Part shown: piece after piece, positions 1 to 12,640 of the stretch | How the letters are laid out: every line of letters starts with the position of its first letter | Numbering within the stretch: the first letter of the stretch is position 1 | Origin: Anagrus nilaparvatae | Lineage: Eukaryota; Arthropoda; Insecta; Hymenoptera; Mymaridae | Direction of reading: 5' to 3' | NCBI GenBank assembly: GCA_022575985.1 | Contig: JAKSXM010000007.1 | Coordinates: 58,620,501-58,684,500, forward strand | Length of the DNA stretch: 64,000 bases | Position numbers and translations under genes: made by a program | Notes under the pieces: model-generated | What the model was told of the DNA's origin: nothing | Database searches by the model: none | Seen by the model: the letters and a program-made list of their open reading frames with translations, nothing else

Positions 1-522
1 TTTAACGTTAAGAAAAGAAACAATAGAGGGTACATATAAAAAAATGACTTTATTTTTTTTGGTAAAATTGATAATACAAGATTGACGAAATCATCAAGTT
101 TCTGTATACGCGTGTCCATAAATGATTTTTTTTGATGTTATACTTAACGCTACTTAAAAAATATAAAAATTTTTATACACTGTTATACTACCTGGTGTGA
201 ATAATTAATTTAATACACACACACACGTATTTATTATTACAAGGTGGTTTTATAAATATTTTAATAGTATAATGAAGAATTTTAATGCCAGAAAATATTT
301 CTTTATTTTTTAACTTTTTTTTTGATACGGCTGGTTAAATTATTTAGAAATTTATTCAGGATTTTTTGTTAAGGAATGTATTTTTTACCTGCTTGATGAA
401 TGTAATTGTTGATTTTATACGTTTAATTAAAATGTAAATATTTGAATAATTAGGTTTATGATTTTGCTTTTTGTGGGATAAATTACAATTTCACTGTTAT
501 TAAATGCTTTATTTGGTGTTGA

Positions 523-975
523 AAGTTTATTAAATGGTTTGCCCAATTAAGAAAATACATTGCTGATAAGCTAAAAATTTTAAATTTATTAGAAAACGGA
601 GAAAAAGTCGCAGCTGTTGCAAGAAAATTTAATATCAATGAATCGTCGGTTCGTACAATAAGAGATAACCGTGACAAAATTAGAGCAAGCGCTACACATT
701 TAGGACCTCATGCTAAACTGAGCAAAGTAACGAGAAATTCCAACATAGTTAAAATGGAAGATATGCTTATGATATGGATTCAAGACCTTATACTCAAAAT
801 TATTACGTCTATGCAAGATGCAATTGATGAGGCTGCCAATACTGATCCCATCATGACGCGCAGTTTAAATTTTAAACACAGTTGTGATTTGGCACTTCAA
901 ATTTATTTAGATTTATATAAAGATTACCAAAAAAAAATAAAACAATCCCGTATAACAGATTTTTTTTCTAAATAA
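523..975 (+). pseudogene. Tigger/pogo-type transposase remnant with the catalytic core deleted
   Basis: An open frame of 150 codons runs from 523 to TAA at 973-975. Its first part is a CENP-B/pogo-type helix-turn-helix: ADKLKILNLLENGEKVAAVA, then KFNINESSVRTIRDNRDKI and MEDMLMIWIQD. This runs directly into what is normally the extreme C-terminus of Tigger proteins (KIKQSRITDFFSK). Full-length relatives are around 450-550 residues and have a DDE domain between these parts, so most of the protein is missing by an in-frame internal deletion. It cannot be an active transposase, though it could in principle still bind DNA. The family assignment is from remembered motifs. Confidence 0.75.
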
Positions 976-1059
976 AAATTGGTGACTAAAAAATGTTTGT
1001 CCATAAAATTTTTTCCCAACATAAAAAATTTTTGAACCTAACCCCTCCTTTTCCATAAG

Positions 1060-1141
1060 AGTAATGTCTTTTTATACGCGGTTTCCTTATACGCGGCACT
1101 TTTTTGGAACGTAACCCCCGCGTATAAGGAGGGAAGCCTGT
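1060..1141 (+). mobile_element. Right terminal repeat of the Tigger-like element
   Basis: The stretch TTTTTATACGCGGTTTCCTTATACGCGGCACTTTTTTGG and then CCCCGCGTATAAGGAGGGAA resembles Tigger ends, which read CCCGCGTATAATGAGGGATCACTGTA. It ends CCTGTA with a possible TA target. No matching left terminus is seen between 1 and 520, so the element is truncated or its left end is too diverged. Confidence 0.6.
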
Positions 1142-3382
1142 AATTGAATTTTTTAAGTATAAATAAATATTTTTAATTTGTAAAATAACTTTATACTTCA
1201 TTTTTGTATAAATTAATATTGATAATCTAAATGTGATCAAAATAAGTGTCTTATAACGATTGAGTTACTGAAACGGATAATAATTTAAAATTTTTGTCAA
1301 CCCTTAACTAAATAACCCTAATCTTAGGCCTCCTGAAAACGAAGCCGTTTATTTAAAAAATATTTAAATTTTTGTAAATATAGATTATATTTTTTAAACT
1401 AAAAAGGGAAGACCACATTTGGGTCGCCAAATTAGAATCTACAGTCATGGATTACTTTAATATGTTGAAAAAACACCTAAAATACCCTCCGTTTGCACCT
1501 TATGGGGCTAGTAACGCAAGGCTCGTTGTTAAACGACAATTTTATAAAATAGGGTTTTTAGGCAATTTTTCAAATAACGCTCTCATCTTGCTATCAATTG
1601 GAAGTATTTTTTTCAATAATCAACCAAAATATTTCCAGTTAATCCCATTTTTTTCGTTTAAGTTCTATCTTTCAAACACCGTAAGCCGAAATTTTTCATT
1701 ACCGATTCTCTGATCACTATAATTATAGACAATAAAAAGTACAACCATTTTGGCCCAAAATGTATACAATCTATACAAAGTTTTCTTAAATTTACATAAA
1801 AAATAATATTTTCAAACATTTTTCAATAAAATTGGATACTTCTTTCATTGATTTTTCCAAACATTTTCTAATAATGCCTGATCTACCCCTTTCACCCCCG
1901 TTTTTAGGGTATATTTAAGGGTTGTAGGTGAAAACTAATGTCAGATTCTGAAAGAGCGTGAAATTTTGCTAAAAGTATGAACTTTTTAGCCACGTATCTA
2001 CAAGGGAATATATTTATATTTAGTACTAGTTAGATTTGCTCACTTCCAAAACTCTCCGCCCCAGCGCTAATGAGTTAAGTTTCTAAACTTAGAAGCACTA
2101 ATAGTGACTAATATTCACGAAATCGAGATTTCCTAAGAGAAATTAAAACAACGTTTTAACAATCTAAAGATGAAAATTTTTTGAATTAGTTAATAAAGAT
2201 TCATGCTTCAAATACATGCATTTATAAAGGATGCTACGATTCTTTAAAAGATATTTTGATTAATTATTTTTATTTTAATATAAATAACAGTTTTTAGAAA
2301 TATTTATTTTTCAATTAATTAAATAATGAGATGTTTATAGTGTTTTAAATCACTTGTTTTATATACTTGAATTTTCATTTCGCTTGCGAGAAAAAATATA
2401 TTACTAACGCTATCTATACAAAAATAATAAATAAACTACCTTTACAATAAGTAAATTTGATATTATTCGTTGGTTTTGAACATTATAAATCTTTATTAAC
2501 ATTCAACATATGTTTGATACACATAAAAATAAAAATCAATAAAAAATCTCGTAAAAAATAGATAAATTCGTACATAAATATAATAAAATTCTTAAGAAAA
2601 GTAATTTCATGCTTAATTAATAATTATTTATATGCTCCTGTTATACAAAAAATGATGATCTATACAGAAAAAATGATTTATCAAAAATTGACCATTATTC
2701 TTATTTAATTACAAAAACAAAATTTTTATACATATATTAAATGACATTTGTTTTATTGAAATATACAAGATTTCTTTGAATTGTGTTTTTTCTTTCTTAA
2801 ATTTGCCATATGTTAGACTAAAAAAAAATTTATAAAAACAAAATTAGTTATAGAGGTGTATACCAATATTTAAAAAATCACTATATACCACTTATAAGTT
2901 GAAATATATATACTGTAACTAAAATCTAATTTTCATGCATTATATAAAAAAATTTAGTATTAATCTGAGACAAATCTAGTTTTTCCCGCATATGTCATAG
3001 TTGAATTTGTATACAAAAAAAAATTTATATTAACCTGCTAATATTAAGTTATAAGTAGACTGTTATACACTTTAATTTATTTAATTTAAATGATTCGGTT
3101 TTTTTGTATGAAGACACAATCAATTTTGCATTAATTTAATAAATAAATTACATAATTTACTTGGAATATTTTAAATTTTATTAAATTTGGTGGTTATGAC
3201 CCTTAACTAAATCAAAACTTTACTTGGTGTTGTGAGAGTTGCAGATTGTTGCATGCAAATCATCGCAGGTCTTTGGATGGAGCAGAATGAAACTCCGCTG
3301 CAATTTCGTGAAACTCGATATATGTTTCAATTCCATCTGGAGTTTCGAATATACTCTAGTCAAAATATGGTTTAGAGTGCCT
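1142..3382. other. Non-coding AT-rich sequence around repeat A
   Basis: Apart from repeat copy A (1405-1980) nothing coding is visible. A slightly GC-richer patch at 3230-3360 contains facing GAAACTC/GAGTTTC words (TGAAACTCCGCTGCAATTTC and CATCTGGAGTTTCG) that may be the edge of the adjoining foldback element. Confidence 0.5.
1405..1980 (+). repeat. Dispersed repeat family A, copy 1
   Basis: GGGTCGCCAAATT, AATATGTTGAAAAAAC, TTTTATAAAATAGGGTTTTTAG and AATAACGCTCTCATCTTGC match, with divergence, the segment starting at 15040 in the same order and orientation. A small open frame at 1447-1713 falls inside and has no recognisable domain, so it is treated as chance. Confidence 0.55.
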
Positions 3383-3642
3383 AGTTACTGACCGTCGCTA
3401 GATTTAGTCTAGTATATAGGTTTTTTGGGTCATGAATTTTAGGGCCTTTTATAAAGGAAATTAGGACTTCACCCTTAAATTTGCAAAAACATAAAATACA
3501 TCAAAAGTACCCCTTTTAGGAATAGTTTTTGCAATTTTAAGAGAAAAGCCTCAATTTTTTAAATAAAAGGCCCTGAAATTTGTGATCAGTGACCTAAAGA
3601 ACCTATACAAGGCCAAATCTGGTGGTAACCAAAAATTTAAAT
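3383..3642. repeat. Single-unit foldback related to the 60.2-61.5 kb array
   Basis: The left part (AGATTTAGTCTAG, TATAGGTTTTTTGGGTCATG, AGGGCCTTTTA, CACCCTTAAATTTGC) is the reverse complement, with divergence, of the right part (AGGGCCTTTTATTT on the opposite strand, GTGATCAGTGACC, GGCCAAATCTGGTGG). Each half matches one ~140-bp unit of the array at 60203-61470. This looks like a one-unit palindromic member of that family. Confidence 0.65.
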
Positions 3643-4696
3643 CGTATATTATTGACTTTATACTTTTTAATTTTTGTATCGTAGCAAGGTTTTAAAGTAT
3701 AATAACTTTTATTTTTAAGTACAAGCCAGAAACAAAACTTTCAGCCTGGTATTAACTTTTGCTTAAGTCTTAAGTTAGAAAAAACTTTTAAAATAACAAA
3801 GCAAGTATAGTAAAAAAAATGTTTGTTTTAAAAGTTAAATAGCCTGAAATAATCCCAAAAAGAAAGTTTAAAAAATCTACCAAAACTAGAAATGTAAACA
3901 AAAAGTAAGAACCATAAAAATCCTTTATCTTGGTGTGTAATAGAATTAGCAGTGTTCTTATAATTTACGAAAAATATTTCTATCTTTCAGGCTCTAACAT
4001 TGACTTTAAAAGATTGAAAGCGGATAAAAAAATGTTAAAAGCAAACTCATACATCAATCCTAAACTGTACCATTTAAGAAAAGCGTAACGTAAATTCAAT
4101 TAAATACCCTAAACGTAATCCTAAAAATATCTTAATATTCTTAAATTTTAGAGGATTAATTTTAAAATAAAATGTAACAAAAAATTTAAAGCAAAGAAAA
4201 TTTATCTACCGTCGCACTTAAATTAAACAAGCAAAAACCAAGTACACACAAAGTTAATAATTTACGACTTTACAAAACAGTAATTAATTTTTAAATACGT
4301 AAAATAATAAATTTATTAAATATTACATATTAATTAATTTTTTTTTATAAAATAAAATAGTAATAAACAATATAAAATCCAACCTCCAAAATCAATTCCC
4401 TTAACAGAAAATCTTTAAAAAAAAAAAGAAAAATACGGTTATTAACTTTAATATTCAAGTTTAATAATTTTTTTTTTAAAAAAGTAAAAAAAATAAAAGT
4501 AAGTTATACGATAAATATCAAATCCTTTGCGCGGCATCATCTTCGATACACAGAAATTTTGATTTTATCTTGACTCAAAGGTAGTATAAAAAGATATTCC
4601 ATCAAAATCCAATCCATTCATCTCTCTTCTGTATATAAATATAATGATAGTGTACTGGATATATTAAAAAAAATGTTTTTTTATTTTTTTATGCAG
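3643..4696. other. Probable intron upstream of the + strand exon
   Basis: AT-rich with no open frames or element ends that I recognise. It ends in a T-rich tract and ATGCAG acceptor. Confidence 0.5.
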
Positions 4697-5087
4697 ATAC
4701 AGTTCATTTAATAAACGTTCCGAAGCAGAAGGTGAAGATCCATGGAGTGCAACAACACCAAGTGATCGTCAAATTAGCCAAAGGCTATCATCACAAGGCA
4801 GATCAAGTTCATCAGATTCACCACCAGTAATAATATCAACTCCATCAACAACATCACAAATAATAACAACAACAACGTCGTCTGCTATTGTACTAACATC
4901 GACAACATCGATAATAACAAATGTTACAACAACAACACCAACATCATCGATATCACAAACTACACAGCCACCAAGACAAGAAAGTTCAAGACAAACTAGT
5001 GAAGATGTTTCTTGGGAATTTGGTATTACCGAAGCACCGATCGCTAGGCTTGAATCCTTAGATGAACTTGATCAGGACAATACTTAA
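4697..5087 (+). CDS. Last coding exon of an unidentified gene, Thr/Ser-rich tail (partial)
   Basis: A polypyrimidine stretch and ATGCAG acceptor end at 4696. In the only open frame (the first exon base is the third base of a codon) 129 residues run to TAA at 5085-5087. The segment starts YSSFNKRSEAEGEDPW, contains SDRQISQRLSSQGRSSSSDS, then a long Thr/Ser/Ile stretch built on ACA/TCA/ATA codons (about residues 48-88), and ends with a less repetitive SWEFGITEAP and LESLDELDQDNT. The conserved-looking ends around a simple-sequence centre suggest a real disordered C-terminal tail. I do not recognise the protein. Upstream exons are not apparent between 1 and 4690 and probably lie left of the window. 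The other two frames stop within about 140 bp of the acceptor. Confidence 0.7.
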
Positions 5088-6201
5088 ATATGTTTTATGT
5101 GAATTAATTAATTAATTAAAAAACTCAGAGACTCGCACGAGAGATGACATCGCACAGTCTGATTTATTATTTTATTTATTTTTTTGCGTTGTTATATAAA
5201 TAAAATATTTATAAATAGTTAGTTAAAAAAATTGATGCTGCCGATTTTATTATATTAAATATTACGTGTGCAAATGCGTGTGTAAGTGATAAATTAATAA
5301 ATTTTAGTGGAATGTTAATTACTGTATAGTGTAAATTATAATTGCGAAATAATGTAAAATAAACATTTTTTTTTAACTTGGGTTAGATCGTGCAAAAATA
5401 ACGTAATCAAGCTTTAATACACTATTGATAAAATAAAATTTCTATCAGTATTATTAACTATTAATTAATTTTTTTTTTTTATTATTATTATTTTTTTAAT
5501 TAACAAATATTGTATTAATTAATTTATTTTTATAAATAAATTTGCACGATTAAATCCAAGATTTTATTAATTAAGATATATTTAATATTGTAGATTAATA
5601 ATAATAATAAATAAATAATAATAATAAATTCGCAACGATTTATTATAAAATATATTAATTGTTAATAAATAAATGAGAGTGAGACGTTGAACGTCGATAA
5701 ATATATTAATAAAATTCGATTATTTCCTCCCGCCGTCGGATTTTTATAGAAATTATATATTAAATATTAAAAATTCACATTTTACATTATAAATAATTAT
5801 TGCGCTATACCTAAAATTATAAATAATAATAAATTTTTAGTCAATTTAATAAAAAAAAAAAACAAAAAAAAAGTAAAAAAAACTGCCGTTTTTTAATATA
5901 AATTAATTAATAATTCACGACAAAAAAATATCGCTAATTAAATAGAATATTGTGCATGTAATTTATAGGGTAACTTTTTTCTATTTTATTTTTATGGGTA
6001 GATTTTATTATTGTTATTATCACAGCACCATAATCTTTTTTTTTTTTAATTTCATGATATTTATAAGAATTTTCAAAAAAATTGGTCCAAAATGCTAAGA
6101 TTTTTAACTTTTTTATATTGAATAAGAAAAAAATCAAAAAATTTATTAAAAAATAATAAATGTGATTATATTGGTTTGATGAAAAAAATTATTTATTGTT
6201 T
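5088..6201. other. 3' UTR and intergenic AT-rich sequence
   Basis: Begins with the 3' UTR of the + strand gene. The rest is simple AT sequence with TAA/TAT and T/A runs. A small - strand open frame at 5934-6137 is lysine/isoleucine simple sequence and not supported as a gene. Confidence 0.5.
5357..5362 (+). promoter_or_regulatory. Candidate poly(A) signal AATAAA
   Basis: An AATAAA lies about 270 bp after the stop of the + strand exon and is followed by a T-rich stretch and a GT-containing segment. Several other AATAAA copies occur nearby (for example around 5200), and in sequence this AT-rich the assignment is weak. Confidence 0.3.
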
Positions 6202-7774
6202 CAAATAATTGGTGGTATCAAAAATGTACTGATAGATTACTTTGTTTGAATTTTACATGGGTAGTTCGAGGTTCAAATACAATACAAGCGAAAACTCAAT
6301 CAAAATTTTTACATTAATTTCTAATTAGTTTGCTTGAAAATTTAAGCAAGTACAGTAATCCTGAAAGTATTTATATTTTGCAAATCCATATGGAGTTTTC
6401 AGTTGGTTCAGACTTGGAAATAGGGGTATGAGTATATAATTATATGATCTACGAAATTTATTTTATATTTTACAAAATATAAATATTGAAAATTATTTAA
6501 TGTAAAATTTGCCACCCTTCTTTTTAGTAAATGTTACGCTTCGGAGCTAGCTATGGTAAAAAGTGAGAATCAGAGTTAGCCAAGACTAAAGTTTTTTATG
6601 GGGGCAAGTTCTAAAAAAAGTTATTGGTCCAAAAAGTTGGCCAATTTTACGACAAGAAAAACTATAAAAGTATGATACCTGATAATATGGGCTATTATTC
6701 CAACCCAGATACCGAAAAATGTCAAATTTAAACGGAGTATGTTTTGGCCTAATTTAAAAATCTTAAAATCGTTAGGCCAAACATACTTGGTTTACATTAG
6801 AACATTTTTCGGTATTTGGTTTCTGAACAAGTTTATTGGGTCATTAAAGTTCCGCCGTTTACCAGCACTTTTTGAAAATAGATTAAAAATTTACAAGAGA
6901 TAAATTTTGCAGTCAGAATTTCTTAATTTTAGCGTTTATATTACGGAGTGAAAACATAAATTTCTAACTACCTTGGAAATACTTCAAAATTTGGGCATAA
7001 TAAGGTAAAAAAACCATTTTTTTGCTATTTTCGATATAGTACGGATATAATTTAAGGGTGATTTATTTGCCCTCTAGTGGTAAAAATAATCATAATTCGT
7101 GAACCGTAAAAACTCGTGAATAGCAAAAAACCGTTTTTTCACCTTTTTTGACCAATTTTTGAAATATGCTCAAGGAGCATAGAAAATGTATATATTCTCT
7201 CCGTAATATTAACCCTAAATTTAAGGGATTCTACCAGTAAAATTTATCCCTTATAAATTTTTTTATTTCAAACTAATTAAAAAAGCGCGGGTAAACGGCG
7301 GAAGTTTAATGGCCTGATACTGGGTCCTCATACAGGACCCAGATATCGAAATATGTCAAATGTAAACTGAGTATGTTTTGGACTAATAAATAGTGACGTA
7401 AATATACGATATAATTAAAATAAATTTAATTAATTTAATAATTATTTATGATCCTGGGTTATGAACAGGATTATTAATTATTACTAGAACTTATCGACGA
7501 AGAGAATTATAATTAAATTTTAATTATCCTCTTCGTCGACAAGTTCTAAGTATAATTTAACCAAATTTAAAAACTAGAAATATTATTATATTTTGATATT
7601 AATTTCCATACACGGTTAGGTTGCTTAGCTTGAAATCTCAAGCATTTGCTTGAACTGCTCAAAATTTCAACCTAACTATTTATTAATGGATCATTAAAAT
7701 ATTCAAAAATAAGTCATTAACAGACATCACTATCAAAAAAATCTTAATGCAATATTGATACCACCAATTATTTG
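6202..7774. mobile_element. 1.57-kb non-autonomous element with 19-bp perfect inverted ends
   Basis: CAAATAATTGGTGGTATCA at 6202-6220 is exactly repeated in inverse orientation at 7756-7774. The interior is a patchwork of inverted segments: 44-bp arms at 6709-6752 and 6772-6815 (ATACCGAAAAATGTCAAATT / facing copy), another copy of the same words near 7340-7385, and a hairpin at 7486-7547. There is no coding capacity. No clear target-site duplication flanks the ends. Parts of the interior recur at 53540-53860. Confidence 0.6.
7486..7547. repeat. 62-bp hairpin
   Basis: AGAACTTATCGACGAAGAG faces CTCTTCGTCGACAAGTTCT, and the inner AATTATAATTAAA faces TTTTAATTAT. The arms are about 30 bp with one or two mismatches and almost no loop. 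It lies inside the 6202-7774 element. Confidence 0.7.
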
Positions 7775-10033
7775 TAAAAAAATACAGTGTATAAGAAAAA
7801 AAATCTGTTTTAATAAATTTTATTACAAGTTTATTATCAAAAGATTACAAATTTTTTTATTTTCATTTTTGATTAAATAATTAAGAAACTTACAAAAACG
7901 TGTAATTTTTTACTTAAAAAAAAATTTGACAGGTAATAATCTTAATAATAATAAAAATATAAGCTTTTTGATAAATATATTAAATAAAAATGTTTTTTGA
8001 TTCTTAACTACTTATATACCAAAAAAAAAAAAAATTAATTGAGAATTTATATATAAAAAAACTTTAAAAGTCGATAAAAACACTTAATAAAAAAAATTCA
8101 TATAAATACATGACATATTAATTTGGTAAAATGAAATTTAAAAAAAAAACACGTGTTAAAATTGGTGATAAAATAATTTTTTTAAATTAATATTAAGTTT
8201 AAAAATCTTAGTCAACAATAATAAAAAATATTATAAATAGTCATTTTTTTTTGTCTGTCTTTTACCTGGCTTCTATCTTTGTCTTACAAATGTATAAAAG
8301 TATAATAATTTTTTTTAACTCATAAAAACGATAATGAGGTTAAGCCGAAAGGCTTTGCGAGACTTAGAGGCACTTTTTTTTTAAAAGATTTTTTTTTTAA
8401 GAGAAAAAGAGAAAAAAAAAAAGAAGAATATTATAAGGGATGACCTCGTGTGTAGTTTACAAAGAATTAATATGTGTGATGGGGAGGCAGTAGATGATGC
8501 GACGCGTGAGCCCATATAATAAAAAATTTTTTTTTGTTTTTAAATACCTTTCTTTTTGTTATTCGCACGCGTGATCATTCGTTGAATTTTCTTAATTTGT
8601 ATTACATGAGAGAGCTTTTTTATAGATTTTGTTTAAATGCCGACAGGAAATTACACTATACGACGACAATACAATGAAAATTTAATTATTATATACTTTT
8701 AATAATCTTTTTTTTTTATGAAGATGTAAAATTTTTGTAAGTAAAATTTAGTTATTTTTTTTTATTATGTAACGCTAAAATAAATATTTTTACAGTTATT
8801 TTATATTCTTTATTGCAATTACTTTCTTAAGATGATGAGCATGCAAAATAATAAAAATTTATTTTAGGATATTGATTAATGATTAAATAAAATTTTTTTT
8901 TTGCATATTGGTGGGTATATCAAGAGAAAATTCAGGTAAATGTGACTGGTCAGAATTTATGAAAAATAGCTTGTTGCTTCATAAGTTTGAGTTATAAAAA
9001 AATTTTGAGTTTACTTAATTTATTAGTATCATTATTTGCTTGAATTGCTCGAATTTTTAAGTAAATCTGTTTAAAAATTTAAGTAATTTATGCAAAATTA
9101 AGCACGTTAACCTGAAAGTGATGCTTTTACTGTATACAATCAAAGAGATAGTTCAATAAATTCAAATTTAATAAATACTTGGAATAAAAGTGGTTTTTAA
9201 ATTTTATATGGATTTTGCTTTTTTAACTAAGGTTTAAAGACTATAATTTTCAAATATCGATGAAAAATTATCATAACCATTCCGAATTACAAGAAATTTA
9301 TACTCGTTTTTCTTGAAATTAAAGAATTTTCGATTTTTTAATCAAATTAACTATTTTTTCATAAATTTAACAGTGCACCTGAACCTCCCCACACACAAAT
9401 TTAATCATCTCTTTTTCTCTCAAACCTCAAAATAACACATTTTAATCGCAATAAAATAAAATAAATTTTTAATAAATATTTAAAAAATAAATATAAGTGT
9501 TAAATAAAAATTAAAAATTCACGCATATTCACAAAAATAAATAAAAAATAATTAAAAATTAATCCTTATTACTTATAAATATACTCCCTCTGGAAAAACT
9601 AAATAAATAAATAAAAAAACATTCCTTTTTAATAAATTAAATAGATTTTAGATAAAAATAAAATAAATTAATTTCTCTTATTTTTCTTTTATTTGATTTT
9701 TTTTAAAACAAAAAATCTAATGTCATGAGTGTGTGAGTGTATGAAAATTTGTATATCTGAAAAATATTATATATATATATAATTGTTATTATTATTATAC
9801 AAACGGCTGTTTGGTAAAATGTGGCCTTTTTACTATTAAAATAATGTAAAATTCACTTTAAAAGTGATCAGCAGTAATAATGTCAAAAAAAAAACATTTA
9901 TAATTATTATTATCTTGTGCATAGAATGTTATAAATTAAATATAATAACAATAATATGATTTGGGTGGATGTGTGTGGTAGGTAAGTGATTTTTAGGTTG
10001 TTAGAGGGTATAAATAGAAGGGAAGTGCGTTTT
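7775..10033. other. Intergenic AT-rich sequence
   Basis: No coding potential seen. A patch around 8970-9120 (TTGCTTGAATTGCTCGAATTT and neighbours) resembles sequence near 7640 in the previous element (TTGCTTGAACTGCTCAAAATTT), so a decayed related copy may be present. Confidence 0.4.
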
Positions 10034-10414
10034 TTGCAGAATTATTTGAAACGGAATATGGTTGATTTAGGATTTTAGTTTTTTGGGTACCAAATTGTTA
10101 CAATTTATTGCTCTAGGGTAGAAATATTTTGAGAATTTTTAGTTATTTGTGAAAAAAATAAAAAATTCTCAAAAGTTCATTATTGTTACTTCTGTAAATT
10201 TACTAAATTTTGATCAATTTATACAACACTAAATTTAACTCTCAAAGTTTTTGTAAAAATGTGACAGAAAAATTCTGAATTTCGTATCGCAAATTCGCAA
10301 AATATAGTTCTAAATTTACAGAAGCTATTCATTTGCATCTAATCTGAACAACCTGGTACCAAAAAATCTTAAGATCTGAAAAAAAACATATTAAAAATTC
10401 TAAATAATTCTGCA
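10034..10414. repeat. Foldback (MITE-like) element
   Basis: TTGCAGAATTATTT at 10034-10047 is exactly inverted at 10401-10414. The similarity continues inward with gaps (TTTTTTGGGTACCAAATTGTT facing AACAACCTGGTACCAAAAAA). No open frame and no clear target duplication. Confidence 0.6.
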
Positions 10415-11719
10415 AGAAATTAACACAATTCCTTCAATCTTAATCAGCCCATTATAATTATTTACTCAAAAGCCCTAAAAAAATATCATACGTACATATA
10501 AACTTTAAATAATTATTCTGTATAAATAAATAAAATTATTTTTTTAATTATAATTATAAATAAAAAACTTACATTATACGTGCCTCTGTTCCTTCATTTT
10601 TTAAAAATTATTATTTAATTATGTATAAATAAAACACACCAATTCCTTTTTTTAAGTACATACAGAGGGATGAAAAAAATTCTGTTTTATCAATCAGTAA
10701 GTGGAAAAATGAATGAAAGTACGAATGCAGAAATAAATGTAAATTTACTAAATAATTAAAAAAGAAAAAAAAATTATTATTATGTAATATTAATTATAAA
10801 TAAATAAATATTATGTATATGGAAATATTATATTAAAAATTAAGATTTTGCCACAATTTAGTGATTGAATCTTAATAACAAAAAAAACTGCTTATAAAAA
10901 TATAAAATAAAAACAATGTAAAATAATTTATGATAAAAAAAAAATATGTCCAATTTTTATTATTAACATACCTTAAATTCTTTTATTATTAATATATCTA
11001 AAAAAATTTTTTGCAGTCGGCTCGGAATCAAAAGAGAGAAGTGTATATTAGATTTTTTTTATTTATAAATATGCTTTTTTTTGGCTTTGATATTTCTTTT
11101 TTTTTTTCTTACCTCCTTCACGACGGGTCTTTCTTTTATTCTTTAAGAAGCCAAAAAAGTTAAAATGTAAAGCGCGAAAATAAAAAATGAAAAACAATAA
11201 TATGACATTATCAAAAGGACTTCTTCTGTTTTTTTTTTTTAGAAAAAAAAGGATATTTTTTATTTTTGTAAAAAATGATAAACTTTTTTTTCTTGTGATT
11301 TAAGAAACACGTATATTTTGTATTTTATATTTCACCTTTCAGTTTTTTTTAAATTATTATTTTTGTAGATTAGCTCCTAAAATATAATAACTGTCTTTTA
11401 TTTCTTTTTTTTTCTTTTGTTAATTTGAACAATTTAAAAAATTGTCATTATTTTTATTTTTTTAAATAATTTATTTTGAACAAAGTTTTTGTCCAAATTT
11501 TGCATAAAATATATTTTTTATTTTATAGCTGAAAATAATTTATTTCATTTTATGTATATTTGTCACAATTTGAACAAATGAAACTAAATATGTATACCGT
11601 AAACTCCTTAAGTTATATTTTGAAAAAAAAATCTATTAATAGTAACTGAATCTTAACGCCTAAAATGTCTTTAACCAGAAAAATCTCTGCAGCTTCAGAT
11701 TCAACTTTGATGTCAGTAA
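10415..11719. other. Intergenic AT-rich sequence
   Basis: Simple AT sequence with many T and A runs. Nothing recognised. Confidence 0.4.
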
Positions 11720-12640
11720 CAGGTAGGAGTGTGCGACTACTTGAAAGCCGGGTCAGATACTCGAAATTTCGGTCTTTTTTGTCAAATTTTTGCAGGCCAG
11801 ATTTTGTTTGAGGTCCAAAACCTCCCGAAAAAGGTCTGCACTTGCAGTTTGGAATCGAAAGCTTCCTTGGATAGCCCAAATTTGACCCAACTCGAAGCAA
11901 AAAACCCGAAATTTAGGGTACCCGACCCAACTTTTGGGAAACCGTACACCCTTAATATCAGGTACGTATCTTGATTCAATAAAGAATACCAAAATTTTCC
12001 AGGTTTGTTTTGCCCTATGATTAAGTAGGATGAAGAAAATTGTAATTGAACAACGGATTTTTAAGGAGGGTAGATTTACATTCAATTGAAAGGTCTTAGA
12101 GGCCTTTCTCTTGGACTGAGATTTTTAAAGTGGCAATCGCTAACTCAAATTATTAACTTGCTTCGGCAGTACCTACTCTAAAATGTAATGATACAGAAAA
12201 CAGAAGCTTAGCCTGTGCGCCAAGCCAGGGTCGTATACTAGTTCAATCATTATGTAATTATAATAACACACATAGATTAAAAAGCGATTTAACAACTGCT
12301 TAAAGCGAAGCATAGGGTAAGAATACACCCGAGTAAATTTGGATTAAAATTGTACACCCCCGCGCGTTAACTGCTGCTCATGACCTTAGCAAAAGCATTT
12401 ACATCTGCATCTTGCCCACAGCTAGATCTGCGTGGGAATTCTTTACCATCCAGCCCATGACCCTTCATTTATGACAATATGGCAAATCTGAATATGTTCC
12501 AATGTGACTCTCTTCAGCTAGAAGACACTAGCCGGTTAATGGCGTCTAAGTATACCTGGTTCAATAATCACTAATTTCAAAAATAACCCTGCGAAAAAAA
12601 CGTCACAAGCGGACAGATCCATACACTCTACTGTGCCCTA
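11720..12640. repeat. GC-richer unidentified segment, probably old repeat
   Basis: Composition changes sharply here. Overlapping open frames exist on both strands at 11613-12085 (up to 110 codons), with no domain that I recognise. The open frames on both strands reflect fewer A/T stop codons rather than a gene. The part at 12360-12570 (for example CTTGCCCACAGCTAGATCTG) also looks foreign to its surroundings. It is probably a decayed transposon or retroposon. Confidence 0.3.

Noticed and set aside
1447..1713. 88-codon open frame as a gene
   Set aside because: Lies within dispersed repeat A; the homologous copy at 15 kb has no corresponding open frame.
11613..12085. Overlapping open frames of 65-110 codons on both strands
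   Set aside because: Open frames on both strands with no domain and no codon bias; better explained by a GC-richer repeat.
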